A stretch of 64,000 nucleotides of DNA from Tsukamurella sputi (GTDB taxonomy: Bacteria > Actinomycetota > Actinomycetes > Mycobacteriales > Mycobacteriaceae), in assembly GCF_007858445.1 (NCBI RefSeq), contig NZ_VIGV01000011.1, positions 56,355 to 120,354 of the forward strand. The letters are read 5' to 3'. Below the pieces are notes generated by a model, which was not told the DNA's origin, searched no databases, and worked only from the letters and a program-made list of their open reading frames with translations. The position numbers and the translations under genes are program-made. Below are positions 8,635-16,618 of the stretch, piece after piece. Position 1 is the stretch's first letter. Every line of letters begins with the position of its first letter.

Positions 8635-9578
8635 CCACGACCAGCACGCCGACTGCAGCGCCACCGGCGACACCCCTGCGCTCCAAGCGCGATCGGATCA
8701 CCCGCGCCGAGGCGTGGCGGCGGCGTGGCCCCCTGCTGCCGGCGCTGGTCTTCATGGTGATCGTCACGCAGATCCCCTTCCTGGTCACGCTCTACTACTC
8801 CACCCAGTCGTGGAATCTGGTGCGTCCCGGCTCGCGGAAGTTCAACTGGCTCAACAATTACGTCGAGGTCTTCCGCGACACCCAGTTCTGGACGGTGACG
8901 CTCAACACGGTGCTGCTCATCGTGGGCACCGTCGTCCTGTCGGTGATCCTGGGACTGATCCTGGCCCTGCTGCTGGACCGGAAGTTCCTGGGGCGCGGCG
9001 TGGTCCGCACGCTGCTCATCACCCCCTTCCTCGTGACTCCGGTGGCCGCCGCTCTGCTGTGGAAGACGAGCCTGCTCTCCCCCACGAACGGCCTCGTCGC
9101 CTGGGCCCTGAGCCCGCTCGGCGTTCACGTCGACTGGCTCTCCGAGTACCCGCTCGCGTCCGTGGTCGCCGAACTCGTCTGGCAGTGGACGCCGTTCATG
9201 ATGCTGTTGATCCTCGCGGGCCTGCAGTCCATGCCCCGCGACGTCCAGGAGGCGGCACGAGTCGACGGTGCGACCAGCGTGCGCCTGTTCCGGGAGCTGA
9301 CGCTGCCGCACCTGCGACGGTTCATCGAACTGGGTGCCGTCCTCGGGGCGATCTACCTGGTCAACACTTTCGACGCGGTGTACATGATGACCTCGGGCGG
9401 GCCGGGCGTCGCCAGCTCCAACCTGCCCTTCTACATCTATCAGCGCGCCTTCCTCGGCTTCGACATCGGTCAGGCCGCCGCGATGGGCGTCGTCACCGTG
9501 GTCGGCACGATCGTCGTCTCGACGCTCGCGATCCGCCTGATCTTCAAGAGTTTCGGCGCAGGAGAGGAAGCAGCCTGA
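8631..9578 (+). CDS. ABC importer permease, first subunit (MalF/SmoF-like)
   Basis: 315-aa inner-membrane permease with about six transmembrane helices. The cytoplasmic EAA loop that docks with the ATPase reads EAARVDGATSVRLFRELTLP. ATG 8631 overlaps the stop of the binding-protein gene by 4 bp, and its own stop (TGATG) overlaps the second permease start, so all are co-translated. Forms the translocation pore with the next gene product. Confidence 0.92.
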   Translation: MTTTSTPTAAPPATPLRSKRDRITRAEAWRRRGPLLPALVFMVIVTQIPFLVTLYYSTQSWNLVRPGSRKFNWLNNYVEVFRDTQFWTVTLNTVLLIVGTVVLSVILGLILALLLDRKFLGRGVVRTLLITPFLVTPVAAALLWKTSLLSPTNGLVAWALSPLGVHVDWLSEYPLASVVAELVWQWTPFMMLLILAGLQSMPRDVQEAARVDGATSVRLFRELTLPHLRRFIELGAVLGAIYLVNTFDAVYMMTSGGPGVASSNLPFYIYQRAFLGFDIGQAAAMGVVTVVGTIVVSTLAIRLIFKSFGAGEEAA

Positions 9579-10417
9579 TGTCCACGTCCCTCGTACCCCG
9601 CAAGCGGCGGGATCCCCAGGGCGGCGCACTGACCGCACTGACCTGGATCATCGCCATCGGCTTCTTCTTCCCCGTGCTGTGGATGGTGCTGACGGCGTTC
9701 AAGCAGGAGAGCGACGCGGCGACGCGGCCACCCACTGTCTTCTTCGTACCGACGCTGGACCAGTTCACGGCAGTATTCGATTCGGGCATCGGCGTGCCGC
9801 TGCTCAATTCGGTCTTCGCCACGGTCGTCTCGACGACGCTCGTCCTGGTGCTGGGCGTCCCCGCGGCGTTCGCCCTCTCTCTGCGACCCGTGCGGAAGAC
9901 GCAGGACGCGCTGTTCTTCTTCATCAGCACCAAGATGCTGCCGATCGTGGCGGCGATCATCCCGCTGTACGTCATCGTCGGACGGATCGGCATGCTCGAC
10001 AACATCTGGACGCTGGTCGTGCTCTACACCGCGATGAACCTGCCGATCGCCGTGTGGATGATGCGCTCGTTCTTCCTCGAGGTACCGGGCGAACTGCTCG
10101 AGGCGGCGGGGATGGACGGCGCCGGCCTGTGGACGTCGGTGCGCGAGGTGATCCTCCCGATCATCTCGCCCGGTATCGCCGCCACCGCGCTGATCTGCGT
10201 GATCTTCTCGTGGAACGAGTTCTTCTTCGCGGTGAACCTCACCGCGGTCAACGCCCAGACCATGCCGGTGGCGCTCACCGGCTTCATGTCCGGGCAGGGC
10301 CTGTTCTGGGCCAAGCTCTCCGCCGCCTCCGTGCTGGCCGCCCTCCCCGTGGTCATCTGCGGGTGGATCGCCCAGAACAAGCTGGTCCGCGGCCTGTCCT
10401 TCGGCGCCATCAAGTAG
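9578..10417 (+). CDS. ABC importer permease, second subunit (MalG/SmoG-like)
   Basis: 279-aa carbohydrate ABC permease with about six transmembrane helices and an EAA loop (EAAGMDGAGLWTSVREVILP). ATG 9578 shares one base with the preceding stop. Its shorter length and the position between the first permease and the ATPase are standard for the MalG-like partner. It ends 31 bp before the ATPase gene. Confidence 0.92.
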   Translation: MSTSLVPRKRRDPQGGALTALTWIIAIGFFFPVLWMVLTAFKQESDAATRPPTVFFVPTLDQFTAVFDSGIGVPLLNSVFATVVSTTLVLVLGVPAAFALSLRPVRKTQDALFFFISTKMLPIVAAIIPLYVIVGRIGMLDNIWTLVVLYTAMNLPIAVWMMRSFFLEVPGELLEAAGMDGAGLWTSVREVILPIISPGIAATALICVIFSWNEFFFAVNLTAVNAQTMPVALTGFMSGQGLFWAKLSAASVLAALPVVICGWIAQNKLVRGLSFGAIK

Positions 10418-10448
10418 CCGCCCCCACATCCGAATCTAGGAGCGAGAC

Positions 10449-11555
<1,107 letters not shown>

Positions 11556-11567
11556 GGCCGCAGAACG

Positions 11568-11605
11568 GGGAACGCCCCGCATCCTTGAGGATGCGGGGCG
11601 TTCCC
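11568..11605. terminator. Bidirectional intrinsic terminator
   Basis: A perfect 17-bp stem (11568-11584 pairing with 11589-11605) closes on a TTGA tetraloop. It sits between the convergent ABC ATPase and rpsA genes, so it can stop both transcripts. There is no T-tract, as is common for actinobacterial terminators. Confidence 0.85.
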
Positions 11606-11624
11606 GTGCGAGCAGTGAAGCGGA

Positions 11625-13109
11625 TCAGGCGTTGCCCGACAGCTTCTCGCGGAGAGCAGCGAGCTGCGCATCGCTGGCCAGCGAACCGCCGGTGCTCTGC
11701 GGGGCCTCGTTGCCGCCCCGGTCGTTCGAGGACGACTCGCTCGAGTAGTTCGCGCCACCCGCGGCCGGGCCACCGGCAGCGGCCTCGGCGGCCTCGTCGG
11801 CCGCGAACTTCTCCATCTGCGCGGTGTGCATCTTGTGGCGGCGCTCCGCCTCGGCGTAGCGACCCTCCCACTCCTCGCGCTGCTTCTCGAAGCCCTCGAG
11901 CCACTCGTTGGTCTCGGGATCGAAGCCCTCGGGGAAGATGTACTCGCCGTTCTCGTCGTAGCTGTCGGCCATGCCGTACTTCGACGGGTCGAACTCCTCG
12001 GTGTAGTCCTCGTTGGCCTGCTTGAGGCTCAGCGAGATGCGACGACGCTCGAGGTCGATGTCGATGACACGCACCATGGCGTCGTCGCCGACGGAGACGA
12101 CCTGGTCCGGGACCTCGACGTGGCGCTCGGCCAGCTCCGAGATGTGGACGAGGCCCTCGATGCCCTCCTCGACGCGGACGAACGCGCCGAACGGGACGAG
12201 CTTGGTGACCTTGCCGGGCACGATCTGGCCGATGGCGTGGGTCCGGGCGAACTGACGCCACGGATCCTCCTGGGTCGCCTTGAGCGACAGCGAGACGCGC
12301 TCGCGGTCCAGGTCGACGTCGAGGACCTCGACGGTGACCTCGTCGCCCACGGTGACCACCTCGGACGGGTGATCGATGTGCTTCCAGGACAGCTCCGAGA
12401 CGTGCACGAGGCCGTCGACGCCGCCCAGGTCCACGAAGGCACCGAAGTTGACGATCGAGGACACGACGCCCTTGCGGACCTGACCCTTCTGCAGCTGGTG
12501 CAGGAACTCGCTGCGGACCTCGGACTGGGTCTGCTCGAGCCACGCACGGCGCGACAGGACCACGTTGTTGCGGTTCTTGTCGAGCTCGATGATCTTCGCC
12601 TCGATCTCCTTGCCGATGTACGGCTGGAGGTCGCGCACACGACGCATCTCGACCAGCGAGGCCGGGAGGAAGCCGCGGAGGCCGATGTCCAGGATGAGAC
12701 CACCCTTGACCACCTCGATGACGGTGCCCTTGACGGCCTCGTCCTTCTCCTTGAGCTCCTCGATCGTGCCCCAGGCGCGCTCGTACTGCGCGCGCTTCTT
12801 GGACAGGATCAGGCGGCCTTCCTTGTCCTCCTTGGTGAGGACGAGGGCCTCGACGGCATCGCCGACGTTGACGACCTCGGACGGGTCGACGTCGTGCTTG
12901 ATGCTCAGCTCGCGGGAGGGGATGACGCCCTCGGTCTTGTAACCGATGTCGAGCAGGACCTCGTCACGGTCGACCTTGACGATGGTGCCCTCGACGATGT
13001 CGCCATCGTTGAAGTACTTGATCGTGGCGTCGATCGCGGCGAGGAAATCCTCCGCGGTGCCGATGTCGTTGACGGCGACCTGCGGGGACGTAACGGTGGT
13101 GGTGGGCAT
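11625..13109 (-). CDS. rpsA: 30S ribosomal protein S1
   Basis: 494-aa S1 protein that binds mRNA on the 30S subunit and aids initiation. Four S1 RNA-binding domains are visible: about 34-102, 118-186, 205-275 (VSSIVNFGAFVDLGG) and 290-362 (VTKLVPFGAFVRVEE). The C-terminal ~100 residues are acidic and Ala/Gly/Ser-rich, as in mycobacteria. ATG 13109 (MPTTTVTSPQ) matches the mycobacterial N-terminus; the reading frame is open further upstream but not conserved. Codon use is strongly biased, as expected for a highly expressed gene. It converges on the polyol ATPase across the terminator. Confidence 0.97.
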   Translation of the reverse strand: MPTTTVTSPQVAVNDIGTAEDFLAAIDATIKYFNDGDIVEGTIVKVDRDEVLLDIGYKTEGVIPSRELSIKHDVDPSEVVNVGDAVEALVLTKEDKEGRLILSKKRAQYERAWGTIEELKEKDEAVKGTVIEVVKGGLILDIGLRGFLPASLVEMRRVRDLQPYIGKEIEAKIIELDKNRNNVVLSRRAWLEQTQSEVRSEFLHQLQKGQVRKGVVSSIVNFGAFVDLGGVDGLVHVSELSWKHIDHPSEVVTVGDEVTVEVLDVDLDRERVSLSLKATQEDPWRQFARTHAIGQIVPGKVTKLVPFGAFVRVEEGIEGLVHISELAERHVEVPDQVVSVGDDAMVRVIDIDLERRRISLSLKQANEDYTEEFDPSKYGMADSYDENGEYIFPEGFDPETNEWLEGFEKQREEWEGRYAEAERRHKMHTAQMEKFAADEAAEAAAGGPAAGGANYSSESSSNDRGGNEAPQSTGGSLASDAQLAALREKLSGNA

Positions 13110-13238
13110 TGGGTAAGTTGCTCCGGACAGGGTGCTAGTAGTTTGGTCGAAATCGCGCACGCATGGGCACACGCGTGGTCCAGGCTACTCCACCGCGTGC
13201 AACCTGGGCAAACCGCCCTGGAGATGATGAGGCGCTCC

Positions 13239-14048
13239 GTGACCTACCGCCCGAAACCGGACATGAGCCGCGACAGCGCCGGCTCGGAGGCCGCGAACCG
13301 CTCCTGGTGGGACGCCGACGCGGACGCCTATCACGCGGAGCACGCCGCCTTCCTCGGCGTCGACACCGCCGACGGCGACTTCGTCTGGTGCCCCGAGGGC
13401 GTGCGCGAGGCCGAGACAGGCCTGCTCGGCACCGTCGGGCCCGGCACGGTGGCGGTGGAGATCGGCTGCGGGAGCGCCCCGTGTGCGCGCTGGCTCGCCG
13501 CGCAGGGCGCGTCGGTGATCGGCCTCGACATCTCCGCGGGCATGCTCCGGCACGGACTGCCCCATGTCCGCGGCGGCAACCCGGTCCTGGTCCAGGCCGG
13601 CGCCGAGAGCCTGCCGGTCGCCGACGGGGCCGTCGACATCGTCTGCTCCGCCTTCGGCGGCATCCCCTTCGTGGCCGATTCCGCGCAGGTCATGGCGGAG
13701 GCCTTCCGGGTACTGCGCCCCGGCGGCCGGTTCGTCTTCTCGGTCAATCACCCGATGCGCTGGATGTTCCTCGACGATCCGGGGCCCGACGGGCTCGTCG
13801 CGACGCTGTCCTACTTCGACCGCTCGCCGTACGTGGAGACCGACGACGAGGGCGTGCCCACCTACGTCGAGCACCACCGGACGATGGGCGACCGGATCCG
13901 CGAGATCGTGGGCGCCGGGCTGCGGGTGGTGGACGTGATCGAGCCGGAATGGCCGGAGGGATTCACCGAGGAGTGGGGGCAGTGGAGCCCGCTGCGCGGC
14001 GCGATCTTCCCCGGGACCGCGATCTTCTGCTGCGAAAAGCCCCGTTAG
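13239..14048 (+). CDS. Class I SAM-dependent methyltransferase
   Basis: 269-aa methyltransferase, substrate unknown. SAM-binding motif I appears as VAVEIGCGSAP, and LDISAGML follows as motif II, then the FRVLRPGGRFVFS post-motif. GTG 13239 is favoured by GAGG six bases upstream; ATG 13224 or ATG 13263 are possible. It is divergent from rpsA, and a similar methyltransferase often neighbours rpsA/polA in Rhodococcus-like genomes (from memory). No operon partner is obvious on its strand. Confidence 0.82.
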   Translation: MTYRPKPDMSRDSAGSEAANRSWWDADADAYHAEHAAFLGVDTADGDFVWCPEGVREAETGLLGTVGPGTVAVEIGCGSAPCARWLAAQGASVIGLDISAGMLRHGLPHVRGGNPVLVQAGAESLPVADGAVDIVCSAFGGIPFVADSAQVMAEAFRVLRPGGRFVFSVNHPMRWMFLDDPGPDGLVATLSYFDRSPYVETDDEGVPTYVEHHRTMGDRIREIVGAGLRVVDVIEPEWPEGFTEEWGQWSPLRGAIFPGTAIFCCEKPR

Positions 14049-14134
14049 GTCCCTTCTGCGCCGGATGCCCGATCTCCAGGTGATTCACAGCGAACGGACG
14101 GCCGGCGTTCACCGGCGTGGTGTCTCCTCGCTGA

Positions 14135-14157
14135 GGGCGGTCCGAGTGCGACCGCCC
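14135..14157 (+). other. Leader hairpin before the first hemophore-like gene
   Basis: GGGCGGTC (14135-14142) pairs perfectly with GACCGCCC (14150-14157) across a 7-nt loop, ending 17 bases before the ATG at 14175. It could be a terminator of the upstream methyltransferase or a leader structure of the secreted-protein gene. Function unknown. Confidence 0.4.
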
Positions 14158-14174
14158 GTTCCGAGGAGAGACGC

Positions 14175-14615
14175 ATGAACCGAATCACCCGTACCCGGCT
14201 GGCCGCCGCGACCGCTGCGGCCGCCGCACTGTCCGGCGCGGCCCTGCTGTCCCCGGGCGCCGCGAACGCCGCCCCGGTCTCGCCCAGCGCCCCCGTCCCC
14301 GGCACGCAGTGCAACGTCGGTCAGGTCGAGCGCGCCACCGCGAAGGTCGCCCCGGAGTTCTGGCGGCACGTGAGTGGCAATGCGAAGGCCAAGGATCGCT
14401 TCGAGCAGATGCTCGTCAAGACGCCGGAGCAGCGCACGGCCGCCCGCGAGGCGGCGAAGAAGGAGCGCGAGGCTCGGCGCGCGGAGTGGCAGAAGACGCA
14501 CCCGGGACAGTCCAAGCCGGCCCACCCGAAGGCTCGCGACGGCAAGACCAAGCCGACGAAGGCGCAGGTGGAGCAGAAGATCGCGACGATCAAGAGCACC
14601 TGCAGCAGTAGCTGA
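14175..14615 (+). CDS. Secreted hemophore-like protein (Rv0203-type family), paralogue 1
   Basis: 146-aa exported protein with a Sec signal peptide cleaved near residue 32 (AANA-A). The mature part starts with VPGTQCNVGQVERA and ends with a second cysteine (Cys46 and Cys143), the pattern of the small helical heme-binding hemophore family of mycobacteria. A Lys/Glu-rich stretch (residues ~90-125) is longer than in its neighbours. RBS GAGGAGAG precedes ATG 14175. It is the first of three tandem paralogues, each with its own RBS. Heme binding is inferred from the family, not visible as a defined site. Confidence 0.7.
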   Translation: MNRITRTRLAAATAAAAALSGAALLSPGAANAAPVSPSAPVPGTQCNVGQVERATAKVAPEFWRHVSGNAKAKDRFEQMLVKTPEQRTAAREAAKKEREARRAEWQKTHPGQSKPAHPKARDGKTKPTKAQVEQKIATIKSTCSSS

Positions 14616-14631
14616 TACCCGGGTTTCGATC

Positions 14632-14669
14632 GGACGGCGCAGGGTTGTTCATACCCGGCGCCGTCCTTT
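14632..14669 (+). terminator. Intrinsic terminator after hemophore-like gene 1
   Basis: GGACGGCGC (14632-14640) pairs with GCGCCGTCC (14658-14666), with an inner GGGT/ACCC pairing in the loop, followed by TTT. It separates the first paralogue from the second, suggesting independent transcription units. Confidence 0.7.
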
Positions 14670-14731
14670 CGTCGTTCACGCCGAACCGGTAGTCTCGCTG
14701 AGCAATCGTCCACCGCCCGATAGGGAGAGTC

Positions 14732-15085
14732 ATGAACCGGATCCGCATCTCCGCCGCTGTGGCCGCCCTCGCGGGCGTGCTCGCGCTGGCGCCCGCCGTC
14801 GCGTCGGCCGCGCCCAACGACAAGGTCCCGGGGACCAAGTGCACCGTGGCCCAGGTCGAGCGCGCCACCCAGGTCATCGCCCCCGAGGCGATCGCCGTCA
14901 TGGACGCCACCCCCGGTGGCCGCGCTCAGGCCACCGAGCTCCTCACCGCGAAGCCCGAGGACCGGCAGAAGATCATCGACCGGCTGACCAAGGACAACCC
15001 GGCAGCCGCTGCGTACTACAAGGCGAACCGCACCGACATCGATGCGAAGATCGCCAAGGTCATCGCGACCTGCGACAAGTACTGA
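14732..15085 (+). CDS. Secreted hemophore-like protein, paralogue 2
   Basis: 117-aa exported protein. Signal peptide with cleavage near residue 26 (ASA-A). The mature N-terminus VPGTKCTVAQVERA is nearly identical to that of paralogue 1, and the cysteines (Cys37 and Cys114) are spaced to form one disulfide. It is the closest of the three to the compact single-domain mycobacterial hemophore family. RBS GGGAGAG before ATG 14732. Preceded by a terminator and followed 29 bp later by paralogue 3, so paralogues 2 and 3 may be co-transcribed. Confidence 0.75.
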   Translation: MNRIRISAAVAALAGVLALAPAVASAAPNDKVPGTKCTVAQVERATQVIAPEAIAVMDATPGGRAQATELLTAKPEDRQKIIDRLTKDNPAAAAYYKANRTDIDAKIAKVIATCDKY

Positions 15086-15114
15086 CCTCGACCGCCATCG
15101 AAAGGCACCCCCGC

Positions 15115-15513
15115 ATGACCTTCCGCCGCTCCGCCGCCACCGCCGCCGTCCTCGGCGCGATCGCCCTGGCCTGCGCACCGTCCGCCACCGCCGATCCGAC
15201 GCCCAAGCCCGCGCCCAAGCCGAACGCCGCGTCGGCGCGCGCGGTGCCCGGCACCTCGTGCACGGTGGGCCAGCTGCGCGTGGCGATCGATCGCTCCTCG
15301 CCCGGGCTGTCGAAGCGGCTCGAGGACGCCGCGGGCGGACCGCAGCAGTTCGCGGACATCGCCGCATCGGACGGCCTGACCCGGCAGCTCCGTGTCGCCT
15401 CGCTCGCGTTCCAGAGCACCGGCAACATCGCCAGCCTCGCCGGTGAGCAGGCGAACGTGCAGCGTGCGGTGGGCGACGCCTACCGCACCTGCAGCACGGC
15501 GAAGGCCAAGTAG
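15115..15513 (+). CDS. Secreted hemophore-like protein, paralogue 3
   Basis: 132-aa exported protein. The signal peptide ends near residue 26 and is followed by a Pro/Lys-rich linker, then VPGTSCTVGQLRVA, the same motif as in the two upstream paralogues, and a closing cysteine (Cys49 and Cys126). More divergent between the cysteines than paralogues 1 and 2. RBS GAAAGG before ATG 15115. It ends 4 bp from the convergent XRE regulator gene. Confidence 0.65.
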   Translation: MTFRRSAATAAVLGAIALACAPSATADPTPKPAPKPNAASARAVPGTSCTVGQLRVAIDRSSPGLSKRLEDAAGGPQQFADIAASDGLTRQLRVASLAFQSTGNIASLAGEQANVQRAVGDAYRTCSTAKAK

Positions 15514-15517
15514 CTCG

Positions 15518-15904
15518 TCACAGGCCGTCGAGCGCGTCCCGCAGGGTCGCCTCGACGGCCGCGATCGCCTTGCCGGACGCCCGCTCGGGCGACTTCTTGG
15601 CGACGCGACGGTCGAGATCGGGCATCAGCAGCGCCGGCGCGACGTCGAGCGCTGCGGCGAGCCGGTAGACCGTCGACAGGTGCGGATCCGAGACACCGTC
15701 GTTCGAGCTCACGTTGCGCTCGATGTTGGAGATCTGATTGCGGTGCAGACCCGCCAGCTCGGCGAGTCGCTCCTGCGACAGCCCCCGCGACCTCCGCAGG
15801 ACGACCAGGCGGTGGGCCAACGAATCCCCGTAGGTACCCCACTCGATCTTCCGTGCCTTCATCGGCTTCACGGTGTCCGGTGAGCCTGCGATTGTCTGCC
15901 CCAT
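15518..15904 (-). CDS. XRE-family helix-turn-helix regulator
   Basis: 128-aa DNA-binding protein. A Cro/C1-type HTH is clear at about residues 32-90 (RLVVLRRSRGLSQERLAELA followed by GLHRNQISNIERN). The Ala-rich C-terminal tail may mediate dimerisation. ATG 15904 is used; ATG 15862 would remove 14 residues. It faces the hemophore-like genes tail to tail; targets are unknown. Confidence 0.8.
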   Translation of the reverse strand: MGQTIAGSPDTVKPMKARKIEWGTYGDSLAHRLVVLRRSRGLSQERLAELAGLHRNQISNIERNVSSNDGVSDPHLSTVYRLAAALDVAPALLMPDLDRRVAKKSPERASGKAIAAVEATLRDALDGL

Positions 15905-15941
15905 AGGTTATGCAATATCAAAGACTCGGGGAAATGTCCAG

Positions 15942-16559
15942 CTACGGGCGCTGAAGACGTGCGAGTTCTGGGATGACACAGACGGCCTGTTCGAGGTTGC
16001 CGACGGTGCTCGACGCCCCCGCTCGCTCCAGCGCGACCGCATCGAACTCGCCCGTCGTGACGCCGATGAAGGGGCACCCCGCGGCTCTGGCCGCGGCCGC
16101 GTCCTCCACGTGATCGCCCAGGTAGGCGCGCACGTTCTCGAATCGCCGGAGCGCCTCCCCCTTGCGCTCACCGAAGTGACCGCCCACGACGGCGGCGACG
16201 TCGAGTCCCGCCTCGGCGACGGCCCGTTCCGCGGCGGCCTGCTGCTTGGCCGACACCACGACCGCCGTCCCGCCGGCCGCGCGGATCGCGGCGAGGAGTT
16301 CTGGCGCACCGTCGAGCACCGGAACCGGCGTCGTGACGTCCGTGTCGTAATGGACGCGGTAGCGCCGCAGGAACTCCGCCGCATCGATCCCGGACACCAG
16401 TTCGCGCGCCACATCGTCGATCGGAACGCCCATGTGCGGCAGCAGCGCCGCATCGCTCACGGAGTGCCCGAGATCGGTGAACGCCCGCTGCGCCGCTGTG
16501 AGGATCCGCTGCCGCGAGTCGATCAGCGTGAGATCCAGGTCGAAGCCGATGGTGAACAC
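15942..16559 (-). CDS. HAD-family hydrolase (phosphatase)
   Basis: 205-aa haloacid-dehalogenase-type phosphatase. Motif I is FDLDLTLID near the N-terminus (nucleophile Asp in DxD), a helical cap follows, motif II/III elements are VVVSAKQQAAAE and the region around HFGERKGEAL, and motif IV is near YLGDHVEDAAAA. GTG start at 16559. Same strand as polA, 59 bp downstream of its stop. Substrate unknown; phosphoglycolate-phosphatase-like members have this architecture. Confidence 0.8.
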   Translation of the reverse strand: MFTIGFDLDLTLIDSRQRILTAAQRAFTDLGHSVSDAALLPHMGVPIDDVARELVSGIDAAEFLRRYRVHYDTDVTTPVPVLDGAPELLAAIRAAGGTAVVVSAKQQAAAERAVAEAGLDVAAVVGGHFGERKGEALRRFENVRAYLGDHVEDAAAARAAGCPFIGVTTGEFDAVALERAGASSTVGNLEQAVCVIPELARLQRP

Positions 16560-16618
16560 GGATTCCGAGGCTACGCCGTCGCCGGTCGCATGGACATGCG
16601 GCGCCAGAGGACCGGCGT

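Noticed and set aside
14049-14174. IdeR or DmdR iron box in front of the hemophore-like genes
   Set aside because: No TTAGGTTAGGCTAACCTAA-like 19-mer is present in the intervals before the three genes.
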